A stretch of 32,755 bases of DNA from Planctomycetota bacterium. Its GTDB lineage: Bacteria; Planctomycetota; UBA8108; UBA1146; JAKEFC01. Both the position numbers and the translations under genes were made by a program. This document shows positions 25,158 to 32,755 of this stretch, in pieces. The stretch lies in NCBI GenBank assembly GCA_022616235.1, contig JAKEFC010000141.1:1-32755 (forward strand), read 5' to 3'. The notes beneath the pieces were generated by a model. That model searched no databases. It was not told where the DNA came from and worked only from the letters and a program-made list of their open reading frames with translations. How positions within the stretch are numbered: position 1 is the first letter of the stretch; the number at the start of each line of letters is the position of its first letter.

Positions 25158-25365
25158 CGAAGCCTCCTTTGCGTTGGTGACGAAAGCTGCAAGTCGGCGG
25201 TACGGCGGAGCAGGTTCTTGGATTCGGCGCCGAAGCGCGCCGCGGCTCGTGCCACCAAGAGATGCCACCGGGAGAGTCGCTCGATTCTAGCCATCCGACG
25301 CGGCACTCTTCAAGCGCCGGCGGTATCCGTGGCGGGTGCGCGGCGCGATCGGTTACAAGCACGGC

Positions 25366-26811
25366 ATGCTCAGAGTACGCAAAGAAGCGGCGAAGCTCGT
25401 CCGCATGTCGCTCCCGATCATAGCGACGCAGCTCGGGATCATGCTGATGCAGCTCGTCGACATCTACATGGCGCGCCACCTCGGCACGGAGGCGGTCAAG
25501 GCCGTCATCGTCGGCGGCACCTGGGGCTTCTCCACGCTGATCCTCGGCATGGGCTGCGTCATGGGGATCGATCCGGAGGTGACTCAGGCCCACGGCGCGA
25601 ACGACGGCAAGCGCGCCGCGCTCGCGCTGCAGCGCGGCATACTGATGGCGATCTTCATGAGCATCCCGGTCGGGTTCCTGTGGTGGTTCACGGAGCCCGC
25701 GCTGCTCCTCTGCCAGCAGGAGGCGAGCGTCGCGCGCGATGCGGGGATCTACTGCCGCGTGCAGATCTTCAGCATCCCGATCTTCCTCGTGTTCATCGCC
25801 CTCCGCCACTATCTGCAAGCGCGCGGCGTGCTGAGCGCTCCACTAATCGCAATCCTGTTCGCGAACCTGCTGAACCTGCCGCTCAACCAAGTGTGCATCT
25901 ACGGCGGGCTCGGCATCGAGCCGATGGGGCTAGTAGGCGCCGGGATCGCCACCGGCCTCGCCAAGTTCTGCGCGATGCTGGGGCTCCTCGCGATGATCCG
26001 CTTCGCGCGCCTCCACGAAGGCGCGTGGGTCCCGTGGAGCCGCGAAGCCTACGAATTGAACGGCATGCTCACGGTGCTCCGCCCCGGGCTCTTCGTCGCG
26101 TTGCACCTCGCGTTCGAGGTGTGGGCGTTCAGCGCCTCGACGTTCATGGCGGGCAAGCTCGGCGGCGCGAACGTCGCCGCCCACGGCGTCGTGATCAAGT
26201 ACGCATCCCTCGCGTTCATGATCCCGCTCGGGATCGCGTTCGCGACCGCGGCGCGCGTCGGCAACCTGATCGGCGCGAAAGATGGCCGCGGCGCGGGCGC
26301 AGCGGCGTGGTGCGGGCTCGGGCTCAGCGTCATCGTTATGGCGTGTACCGCCGCCCTCTTCCTCGCGTTCCGCAACGAGCTGCCGATGATCATCCTCGCC
26401 CAGAACGACGCCTTGGATCCCGGTTCCACCGTGTCGGAGGTCATCGCGCTCGCCGCCGGGATCATCCCGCTCGCCGCCGCGTTTCAGCTCTTCGATGGGC
26501 TGCAAGTCGTCGCGGCCGGAATCCTGCGCGGCATCGGCACGGTGCGCCCCGCGGCCGTGATCAATTTCATCGGCTACTACGGCGTCGCGATCCCCGCGGC
26601 GCTCTGGCTCACCTTCGACTGGGGGCTCGGAATCGGGCTCCACGGCATCTGGTACGGGCTCTGCGCCGGGCTCGCCTCGGTCGCGCTGCTCTTCCTCTAT
26701 TGGATCCTGCGCTACGGACCGCACCACTGGCACATGGAGCGCGGCGCGGTCCCGGCGGCGGCGGTGGTGCGGGTTACCGCGCCGGAAGCGGAGGCGGCGC
26801 CGCCGCGGTGA
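25366..26811 (+). CDS. MATE-family multidrug/Na+ antiporter
   Basis: 481 residues from the ATG at 25366 (a GTG at 25336 is possible; no good ribosome site at either). Twelve hydrophobic segments in two bundles. MATE landmarks are the opening AAKLVRMSLPIIATQLGIML, LVDIYMARHLGTEA, then LQARGVLSAPLIAILFANLL, and in the second half AAHGVVIKYASLAFMIPLGIAFATAARVGNLIGA and DGLQVVAAGILRGIGTVRPA. These proteins export cationic drugs or metabolites in exchange for H+ or Na+. The 3' end overlaps the convergent SPFH gene by 38 bases. It diverges from the transporter operon. Confidence 0.92.
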   Translation: MLRVRKEAAKLVRMSLPIIATQLGIMLMQLVDIYMARHLGTEAVKAVIVGGTWGFSTLILGMGCVMGIDPEVTQAHGANDGKRAALALQRGILMAIFMSIPVGFLWWFTEPALLLCQQEASVARDAGIYCRVQIFSIPIFLVFIALRHYLQARGVLSAPLIAILFANLLNLPLNQVCIYGGLGIEPMGLVGAGIATGLAKFCAMLGLLAMIRFARLHEGAWVPWSREAYELNGMLTVLRPGLFVALHLAFEVWAFSASTFMAGKLGGANVAAHGVVIKYASLAFMIPLGIAFATAARVGNLIGAKDGRGAGAAAWCGLGLSVIVMACTAALFLAFRNELPMIILAQNDALDPGSTVSEVIALAAGIIPLAAAFQLFDGLQVVAAGILRGIGTVRPAAVINFIGYYGVAIPAALWLTFDWGLGIGLHGIWYGLCAGLASVALLFLYWILRYGPHHWHMERGAVPAAAVVRVTAPEAEAAPPR

Positions 26812-27865
26812 AGAGGGACGCGAGCTGCGGCACTTGCGCCGCGGCGGTCCAAGCGGAGAGGCCGCCGCTCCAGACGAGGGTTTCGGCGTTCACGCGCCCG
26901 CTCGCGACGAATTCCGCGAGCTGCGGCAGCGTGACGGGACCGATCGGGCGGCCGTTCTCCGCGAAGTGCCACTGGCTCGCGCCGGGCAGTGGCGGCGCGA
27001 AGGACTGTCCCATTCCCTGCGCCATCTGACTCGCCATCGCGAAGCCCATGCCGAGGCCGACCCCTTCCGAGGCGCCGCCACCGCTCGGGTTCGCCGCGGC
27101 GGCCGTCATCGCGGTGCCCATCTGATACTGCTGATAGCGCTGCATGTCCCCGATCACGCCCATGCTGCTCCGCGTGTCGAGCGCGCGCTCGACCTCCTCC
27201 GGGAAGGAGATGTTCACGATGAGGAGCTGCGGCACATCGAGGCCGTATTCCTCGTCGACCTTCTCGATCACCGCTTTGCGCACCTCTTCAGAGAGGTCGC
27301 GGTAGCGCATCGCCAAGTCGAGCGCCGCGACCTTGCTCTTCGCGAGAACCTCCGAGAACGCCGTGACGATGATCGCTCGCATCAGCTCGCCGATCTCGTC
27401 GGCCTCGAACACGCCGTCCGTCCCCACCAGCTCCTTCAGGAGCGCTTTCGGGTCGGTGGCTTTCAGGGCGTAGGCGCCGAAGGCGCGCAGCCGGATCGGT
27501 CCGAAGTCCGGGTCGCGCAGCATGACGGGATTCGGCGTCCCCCACTTCAGGTCTGTCACCTGGCGCGTGCTCACAAAATAGACCTCCGACTTGAAGGGGC
27601 TGTCGAAGCCGAACTTCCACCCTTGCAGCGTGCTCAGGATCGGGAGGTTGTCGGCCTTCAATTCGTAGTTGCCCGGCTGGAATACATCGCCCAGCTTGCC
27701 GCGGTGAACGAAGATCGCGATTTGGCCGGGACGCACGATGAGCTGCGCCCCGTTCTTGATTTGGTTGTGGAAGCGGGGAAAGCGCCAAACGAGCGTGTGG
27801 CGCGTATCGTCGATCCATTCGACGATGTCGACGAATTCGCCGCGGATCTTGTCGAGCAACCCCAT
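26774..27865 (-). CDS. SPFH-domain protein with C-terminal GYF_2 domain
   Basis: 363 residues from the ATG at 27865, chosen for GAGGAG 6 bases upstream and the family opening MGLLDKIRGEFVDIVEWID. Residues about 25-260 match the SPFH 'virion core protein' family (YdjI-like): GAQLIVRPGQIAIFVHRGK, FQPGNYELKADNLPILSTLQG, LKWGTPNPVMLRDPDFGPIRLRAFG. Residues about 235-295 are a Gln/Met/Gly-rich linker. Residues about 305-355 form a GYF_2 domain (WHFAENGRPIGPVTLPQLAEF, NAETLVWSGGLSAW). Known relatives form membrane-associated oligomeric scaffolds; the C-terminal domain probably binds partners. No transmembrane segment. Convergent with MATE and divergent from glcD. Confidence 0.88.
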   Translation of the reverse strand: MGLLDKIRGEFVDIVEWIDDTRHTLVWRFPRFHNQIKNGAQLIVRPGQIAIFVHRGKLGDVFQPGNYELKADNLPILSTLQGWKFGFDSPFKSEVYFVSTRQVTDLKWGTPNPVMLRDPDFGPIRLRAFGAYALKATDPKALLKELVGTDGVFEADEIGELMRAIIVTAFSEVLAKSKVAALDLAMRYRDLSEEVRKAVIEKVDEEYGLDVPQLLIVNISFPEEVERALDTRSSMGVIGDMQRYQQYQMGTAMTAAAANPSGGGASEGVGLGMGFAMASQMAQGMGQSFAPPLPGASQWHFAENGRPIGPVTLPQLAEFVASGRVNAETLVWSGGLSAWTAAAQVPQLASLFTAAAPPPLPAR

Positions 27866-28008
27866 CGCGATCTCCTCACCGAACTTGAAGCGGACAAGAA
27901 GCGGAACGTGCCCCGAAAGGATTACACTTCGTCGCATGAGAACAGGGAGGCCCCCCGGGCGCAAGGTGGAACTTGCGCCGGCGAATCGTCTTCGCGCGAG
28001 GAGTTCGC

Positions 28009-29469
28009 GTGCGCGATCCTGACGCGCGGATCGCGCGCGAGCTGCGCCGCGTGCTGCCGCGCGAGAGGGTGCTCACGGACCGCGGCGAGCTGGCGCTCTA
28101 CGCGAGCGACGGGCTCACGGTGCATCGCGGCGAGCCGGCCGGAGTGGCGCTCGTCGCGACGCGCGCGGAGGCGGTCGAGGTCGTGCGCGTCTTCGCGCGC
28201 TCGCGCCGCCCCTTCGTCGCGCGCGGCGCCGGCACCGGCCTCTCGGGAGGCGCCGTGCCCGCGCGCGGCGCCTGGGTCGTCGACGTGAACCTGCTCCGCA
28301 GGATTCTCGAGGTGAACGCGCTCGATCGCTACGCGGTCGTGGAGCCTGGGGTCGTGAATCTCGACGTCGATCGCGCGGTCGCGCCGCACGGGCTCCGTTA
28401 CGCGCCGGATCCGTCGAGCCAGCGCGCCTGCACGATCGGCGGCAACATCGCGGAGAACGCGGGCGGGCCGCACTGCTTCCTCCACGGCATGACGACGCGT
28501 CACGTGCTCGGACTCACGGTCGTGCTCCCCGATGGAGAGGTCGCGCGCTTCGGCGGCCCGCCGGGAACCCCCGCGGGCGACGACTGGCGCGGCCTCTTCG
28601 TCGGAGCGGAGGGGACGCTCGGCCTCACGATCGAAGCGACGCTCGCCCTCATCCCGCGGCCGGAGCGCGTCCACACCTGCCTCGCTTCGTTCCCATCGCT
28701 CGGCGGCGCGTGTCGCGCGGTCGCGCGCATCATCGCGGCGGGCGTGCGCCCCGCGGCGCTCGAGATCCTCGACCGCCTCACGATCCGCGCCGTCGAAGCT
28801 TCCGTGTTTCGCGCCGGCTATCCCGAGCGCGCGGAGGCGGTGCTCCTCATCGAGGAAGAAGGGTCGCCGCAAGAGATCGCGGCGGAGCTGCCCGCGATCC
28901 GCGCCGCCTGCGCCGCGGAAAGGATGCTCGCGTTCGAGGAAGCCGCGAACGAGGATGAGCGGCAGCGGCTCTGGCGCGGGCGCAAGGGCGCGTTCGGCGC
29001 GATGGGGCGCTTGAACACGGATCTCTACGTGCTCGACGGGGTCGTGCCGCGCCGCCGCATGGCGGAAGTGATCGAGCGCATCGTGGAGATCGGGCGCCGC
29101 CACGGGGTCAGTCTCGCCAACGTCTTTCACGCCGGCGACGGCAACCTGCACCCGAATCTGTCGTTCGATGGCCGCGACCCGGAAGAGACGCGCCGCGTGC
29201 TCGCGGCCGGCGCGGAGATATTGCGCGCGTGCGTCGATGCCGGCGGCACGCTCTCCGGAGAGCACGGCATCGGCTTCGAGAAGCGGGAATACATGCCCTG
29301 GGTCTTCGACGAGGACGACCTCGCGACGCAGCGCGCCGTGCGCGCCGCGATCGATCCGCACGAGATCTCGAATCCCGAGAAGATCTTCCCGAGCGGCCGC
29401 GGCTGCGTGGAGGCAGGCCGGCGCGACGCGCGCCACGCCGCGCGTGCGGAGCGAGTCATCGGCGAGTGA
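28009..29469 (+). CDS. glcD: Glycolate oxidase FAD subunit GlcD
   Basis: 486 residues from the GTG at 28009, preceded by GAGGAG at 5-base spacing; a TTG at 27973 with AAGGTGG adds 12 residues. The FAD-binding (PCMH-type) domain shows VARGAGTGLSGGAVPARG, YAVVEPGVVNLDVD, PDPSSQRACTIGGNIAENAGG and FVGAEGTLGLTIEATL. The C-terminal oxidase domain shows LVLDGVVPR-like YVLDGVVPRRRM, NVFHAGDGNLHPNL and GGTLSGEHGIGFEK, the substrate-side His residues. It oxidises glycolate (or lactate) to glyoxylate and passes electrons through GlcE and GlcF to the membrane. The partner genes follow, but a convergent protease gene separates them. Confidence 0.92.
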   Translation: MRDPDARIARELRRVLPRERVLTDRGELALYASDGLTVHRGEPAGVALVATRAEAVEVVRVFARSRRPFVARGAGTGLSGGAVPARGAWVVDVNLLRRILEVNALDRYAVVEPGVVNLDVDRAVAPHGLRYAPDPSSQRACTIGGNIAENAGGPHCFLHGMTTRHVLGLTVVLPDGEVARFGGPPGTPAGDDWRGLFVGAEGTLGLTIEATLALIPRPERVHTCLASFPSLGGACRAVARIIAAGVRPAALEILDRLTIRAVEASVFRAGYPERAEAVLLIEEEGSPQEIAAELPAIRAACAAERMLAFEEAANEDERQRLWRGRKGAFGAMGRLNTDLYVLDGVVPRRRMAEVIERIVEIGRRHGVSLANVFHAGDGNLHPNLSFDGRDPEETRRVLAAGAEILRACVDAGGTLSGEHGIGFEKREYMPWVFDEDDLATQRAVRAAIDPHEISNPEKIFPSGRGCVEAGRRDARHAARAERVIGE

Positions 29470-29481
29470 GAGGAATCCCGC

Positions 29482-30588
29482 CTACAACTCTTGGAGCACG
29501 ACGGGCACTTCCAACAACTTCCCGTCGCGCTCGATCGTGATCGTGACCGTGTCGTCGGGCTTGTGCTCGCGCATGATTTGGTAATACGAGCGAAGAGTCG
29601 GGGTCGGTTGCCGATCGATCGCCACGATCTTGTCGAGCTCTTGGAGGCCGGCGCGGGCAGCGGCGCTCTTCGGTGGAATCTCCAGGACGATGAGCCCTTT
29701 GCTCCGAATTCCGAGGCGCTGCCGCTCTCGGTCAGAAATCTCGATCGGCTCGGGGATCCCAAGCCCGGCGCGCCTGCGGCCGTTATTGATCGTTTCCCGC
29801 ACGGAGTCGATCGGGATCGCGAAGCCAATCCCCGCGTATGCCCCCGAAGGACTCACGATCGCCGTGGTAATCCCGATCATGCGACCGGCGCTGTCGAGTA
29901 GCGGTCCCCCGGAGTTGCCGGGGTTGATCGCCGTGTCGGTCTGGATCACGTTGGCGATTTCCTGTCCGGTCGCAGACGTGATCGAGCGCCCCAGAGCGCT
30001 GATCACGCCGGTCGTCAGCGTTTGATCCAGCCCGAACGGATTCCCGATCGCCAGCACGCGCTGTCCGACCTTGAGGTCGTGCGATTCGCCGAGCGGGATA
30101 GGTCGCAGCCCGGATGGCGGATCGATCAGTCGGAGCAAGATCACATCCATTTCGGGAGCGGCGAACTCGACCTTCGCGGCGTGTTCTTTGCCGTCGTAGA
30201 GCATCACGTACACGCGGTCCGCTCGCGCGAGCACGTGGAAGTTCGTGACAATGAGTCCGCTCTCGTCCCAGACGACGCCGGAGCCAGTTCCTTGCTGTAC
30301 CTCGAGGGTCCTGCGCCGCCAGTATTGGCGCACGAACGCAGAAGTCCGGATGTTCACCACGGACGGCGACAGCTCCTCGAAGATACGGATCGTCTCCTTC
30401 TCGTCCGCCGCGAGGTCTCCACGAGGAACAGGCTCGCGCCCGGTGCTCTTGCTCTGCACAGAAGGGATGCCGAGGAAGGCGAGGAGCCCGCAGCCCGTGA
30501 GAATGACGAGGGCCGTGAGTTGGAGCGCGGCGCCGCCGGCCCTGCGGCGGGACACCTGGATTTCGTTTCGATCGTCGCTGTGTTGCAT
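29482..30588 (-). CDS. HtrA/DegP-DegS-type serine protease with one PDZ domain
   Basis: 368 residues from the ATG at 30588 (AGGAAG directly upstream). An N-terminal hydrophobic segment (residues about 22-42, LQLTALVILTGCGLLAFLG) anchors the protein, as in DegS. The trypsin-like domain carries the triad: His118 in IVTNFHVL, Asp148 in EMDVILL and Ser226 in NPGNSGGPLL. A single PDZ domain covers about 285-365 (GLIVLEIPPKSAAARAGLQELDKIVAIDRQ is split around the binding groove). It is likely an envelope quality-control or stress-sensing protease in the periplasm. The gene ends 12 bases from glcD and runs opposite to the glc genes. Confidence 0.92.
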   Translation of the reverse strand: MQHSDDRNEIQVSRRRAGGAALQLTALVILTGCGLLAFLGIPSVQSKSTGREPVPRGDLAADEKETIRIFEELSPSVVNIRTSAFVRQYWRRRTLEVQQGTGSGVVWDESGLIVTNFHVLARADRVYVMLYDGKEHAAKVEFAAPEMDVILLRLIDPPSGLRPIPLGESHDLKVGQRVLAIGNPFGLDQTLTTGVISALGRSITSATGQEIANVIQTDTAINPGNSGGPLLDSAGRMIGITTAIVSPSGAYAGIGFAIPIDSVRETINNGRRRAGLGIPEPIEISDRERQRLGIRSKGLIVLEIPPKSAAARAGLQELDKIVAIDRQPTPTLRSYYQIMREHKPDDTVTITIERDGKLLEVPVVLQEL

Positions 30589-30654
30589 CTTCCTGCACCA
30601 ATTCGTGGTCCGTGCGCTCGGCGCGGGATCCTCCAGCGCGGAAGCGCGGCGCGG

Positions 30655-30660
30655 ATTATA
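30655..30660 (-). promoter_or_regulatory. Possible -10 box for the protease gene
   Basis: A perfect TATAAT reads on the minus strand about 65 bases before the protease start. The -35 position is poor (GGGTTT at 17-base spacing), so it is a weak call. On the plus strand the overlapping TATACT (30657-30662) could serve glcE. Confidence 0.3.
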
Positions 30661-30713
30661 CTCGGCGCCGTTTCGAGAAACCCCTCGTGTCCCTCCGGCA
30701 GATCGAGGCGGCA

Positions 30714-31908
30714 ATGACGGTCCCACCGGCCGCGCGGGATTTCAAGAACTGCGATCGCGCCGCCAAGGATGCCGCGGAGATCCGCGCGTGCCTCCGCGAG
30801 GCGAACGACGGCGGCGAACGGTTCGTCGTACGCGGTACCGGGAGCCGCGGCGCGATCGATCCGGCGTCCGGTGCGAGCGTCCTCTCCATCGCGCGGCACG
30901 CGGGGATCGTGGATCTCGATCCGGAAGAGATGGTGCTCACCGCGGAAGCGGGAACCAGCATCGTGGAGATCGCCGCCGTGCTCGCTCCCCACCGCCTCTA
31001 TCTGCCGCCCCTGCTCGCGGCGCCGGCGGAGGCGTCCGGCGGCACGCTCGGCGGGCTCTACTCGGACCCGCGCGAGTCGCCGCTCTGGCCGCGCCTAGGC
31101 CGCACGCGCGACCACGCGCTCGGGATCGAAGCGGTGCGCGGCGATGCGACGCCGTTCAAGGCCGGCGGCCGCGTCGTGAAGAACGTGACCGGCTACGACC
31201 TCACGCGCTTCCTGTGCGGAGCGCGCGGGCGCTACGCCGTGATCACGCGCCTCCACTGGCGCTTGCTGCCCGCGCCGGAAGCCGTGCTCGCCGCCCGCTA
31301 TCGCTTCCCTGGATTCGCCTCCGCCTGGCGCGGGCTCGAAGCGCTACGGCGCGCGGGCCACGAGCCGCTCCTCGCCGCGCTCGACGCGGGGAAGCGCCAA
31401 CCGGCGCCGGCGGATTCGCCGCGCGCCGTCGCCTTCGCCGTCATCGTCGAGTGCGGCCGCGCGGAGGTCGCGCCTATGCGCATCGCCGCCGCGGCGAAGC
31501 TTCTCGGAGGAGAAGAAGTCGAAGCGCCGCGCGCGCGCGGCAGAGGAGTTGCACGCGCTCGCGGCGCCGGCGCACACGAGCGCAGAGGCGATCCGCGTCC
31601 ACGCGCCGTTCTCTGCGTGGCCGGCCCTCCTCGCAACGCCGGTCCCCGCGGCGGCCGGCGCGCTCTCGTGGGAGAGAGTGTTTCCATTCGCGTGCTTCGC
31701 ACTCGCCTCGTGGGCGCCGCCCCCCGGCGCGCGCGCTGGCGACCTCGCGCCGCTTTCTGCGTCGCTCGCGGCGTACGGAGCGAGCGCGAGCGCGAATGCT
31801 CTGCGCGTTCCGGTCGAGGCCAGCGATCATCTGCCCGAGCCTCCGTTCGCGCGGCGCTTGCGCGCGCTCTGGGATCCGCGCGGAGTCCTCTCGGGAGACC
31901 GCCCATGA
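30714..31908 (+). CDS. glcE: Glycolate oxidase subunit GlcE, frameshifted near residue 275
   Basis: From the ATG at 30714 (GAGG 5 bases upstream) the first 270 or so residues are clear GlcE, the second FAD-domain subunit: FVVRGTGSRGAIDPASG, MVLTAEAGTSIVEIAAVLA, SGGTLGGLYSDPR and GGRVVKNVTGYDLTRF. At a (CG)6 tract (31528-31539) this frame turns Arg-rich, while the +1 frame continues sensibly (AAEELHALAAPAHTSAEAI) and ends LRALWDPRGVLSGDRP, a normal GlcE terminus, at the TGA overlapping the glcF ATG. Adding one CG unit restores one frame. As written, the first frame has no stop and runs into glcF. This could be an assembly error, a real mutation or slippage-driven phase variation. Confidence 0.8.
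31528..31539. repeat. (CG)6 dinucleotide tract at the glcE frameshift
   Basis: Six alternating CG dinucleotides lie exactly where the coding signal of glcE moves from one frame to the next. A two-base loss here accounts for the shift. Confidence 0.85.
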
Positions 31909-32755
31909 CCAGGAGCGCGGGCCCGAGCCATCTGCCGACTTTGCTCGACTGCGTGCACTGCGGCCTTTGCCTCCCGGAGTGCCCCACCTATCGCGTCACG
32001 GGGCGCGAGGCGGAGTCGCCGCGCGGCCGCATCGCCGCGCTCCGCGCGCTTACGGAGGGGCGCGCTCCCGCGACCGCCGCGCTCCGCGCGCTTACGGAGG
32101 GGCGCGCTCCCGCGACCGCCGCGCTCCGCGAAGGACTCGCGGACTGCCTCGTCTGCCGCGCCTGCGAGAGCGCCTGTCCGGCAGGAATCTCGATGGAGCG
32201 GCTGATGGGAGGCTACCGCTCTGCCGAACCGCCGCGCGCGCTCGATTTCGGCGCACGCCTCGAGCGCTGGGCGCTCCGCGCGTTGATCGCGCGCCCCGCG
32301 CGGCTCCGGGCGGCGGCGGCGCTGCTCCGTCTCGCGGCGCCGCTCGTACGAGGATTGCCGTTCGGCGCGGATCTCCCATCCCGCGCGCGCCTGAATTCGC
32401 CCGCGCCGCTCGTCGCGCCGCCCCCCGACCCGCGCGCGCCGGCGCGCGGCACCGCAGTGATCTTCCAGGGCTGCGTCGCCGCCCATCTGTTTCGCGCGGA
32501 GACGAACGCCGCCGCGGCAGTGCTCGCGCGGAACGGCTGGCGCGTCGCGTTCTCGGCGCCGGGATGCTGCGGCGCTCTCCATCGCCACGCGGGTCTCCTC
32601 GACGATGCGCGCGCGCTCGAACGGAACACCGCGGCGGCGATCGCGGCGGCAGCACCGGCGCCGACTAAGTTGGCAGGCACCGCCGGCCCCGTCGTCGTGG
32701 ATGCGGCCGGGTGCGCCGCCGCGCTCGCGGATCCCCTCGCGCGCTCGGACGGCGC
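31905..32755 (+). CDS. glcF: Glycolate oxidase iron-sulfur subunit GlcF (3' end outside window)
   Basis: The ATG at 31905 overlaps the glcE stop as ATGA; the frame is open to the window end (283 codons seen). Two 4Fe-4S motifs are present: CVHCGLCLPECPTYR (Cys16, 19, 22, 26) and CLVCRACESACPAG (Cys81, 84, 87, 91). The first CCG domain, VIFQGCVAAHLF to PGCCGALHRHAG, follows, and a second is expected beyond the edge. GlcF carries electrons from GlcD/GlcE to the quinone pool. Residues 44-57 (AALRALTEGRAPAT) are repeated exactly as 58-71 by a 42-bp duplication, lengthening the spacer between the two clusters. Confidence 0.9.
   Translation, partial: MTRSAGPSHLPTLLDCVHCGLCLPECPTYRVTGREAESPRGRIAALRALTEGRAPATAALRALTEGRAPATAALREGLADCLVCRACESACPAGISMERLMGGYRSAEPPRALDFGARLERWALRALIARPARLRAAAALLRLAAPLVRGLPFGADLPSRARLNSPAPLVAPPPDPRAPARGTAVIFQGCVAAHLFRAETNAAAAVLARNGWRVAFSAPGCCGALHRHAGLLDDARALERNTAAAIAAAAPAPTKLAGTAGPVVVDAAGCAAALADPLARSDG
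32034..32117 (+). repeat. Exact 42-bp tandem duplication inside glcF
   Basis: Positions 32034-32075 and 32076-32117 are identical, and the first 13 bases of a third copy follow. The unit is 14 codons, in frame, so the protein gains 14 residues between its two iron-sulfur motifs. Confidence 0.95.

Noticed and set aside
30245-32668. Very long plus-strand open frame overlapping the protease and glc genes
   Set aside because: It is Arg-rich out-of-frame translation of G+C-rich genes; the real GlcE and GlcF motifs are in other frames.
1-32755. CRISPR array, tRNA or rRNA gene, insertion sequence or prophage
   Set aside because: No regularly spaced repeats, cloverleaf with CCA-like end, rRNA signature, transposase or phage gene was recognised by eye on either strand.

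Overview
The window is a stretch of G+C-rich (roughly two thirds or more by eye) bacterial chromosome with densely packed genes on both strands. Several Sec signal peptides and lipoboxes, a LolA-like periplasmic protein, dapF (meso-diaminopimelate peptidoglycan) and a GmhB-type heptose phosphatase point to a Gram-negative (diderm) organism. Frequent GTG/TTG starts, HEAT-like proteins, lipoproteins of unknown function and a ThiD2-ThiE fusion would suit an uncultured planctomycete or another deep-branching high-GC lineage. That placement is inference, because no rRNA or marker gene here fixes the taxonomy.

Layout. 1-7054: envelope proteins of unknown function (a LolA-like protein cut by the window edge, a secreted alpha-helical/beta protein, a lipoprotein, and two translationally coupled paralogous lipoproteins) around dapF and a tiny basic protein. 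7076-8660: a minus-strand pair, a small membrane protein overlapping purM. 8764-11827: a minisatellite, the ThiD2-ThiE thiamine fusion and an overlapping HEAT-like protein. 12056-17992: a DUF2231 membrane protein, a gmhB-chaN-like minus operon (the second gene a three-part fusion), and a coupled TIM-barrel/alpha-beta hydrolase pair. 17993-18522: an intergenic region with two divergent sigma70-type promoters and a complete candidate RNA gene. 18523-20350: a PLP aminotransferase and an XRE-type regulator. 20381-25157: an oligopeptide-type ABC importer operon (binding lipoprotein, two permeases, an extra lipoprotein) without ATPase genes. 25366-27865: a MATE exporter converging on an SPFH-GYF protein. 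28009-32755: glcD, glcE and glcF of a glycolate oxidase, split by a convergent htrA-like protease gene.

The most interesting signals are not ordinary protein genes. (1) At 18113-18354 on the minus strand, a promoter, an imperfect rod-shaped RNA with a large central bubble and an 11-bp terminator stem with U9 form a self-contained small-RNA gene resembling 6S RNA in architecture. (2) At 11875-11918 a 16-bp, GAAA-capped terminator, also minus-strand, has no gene close enough to explain it. (3) glcE is frameshifted at a (CG)6 tract so that its 5' part reads without a stop into glcF. (4) glcF carries an exact in-frame 42-bp tandem duplication between its two iron-sulfur motifs. (5) The ChaN-like protein is fused to an esterase-like domain lacking its nucleophile and to a possible chelatase-like C-terminal region.
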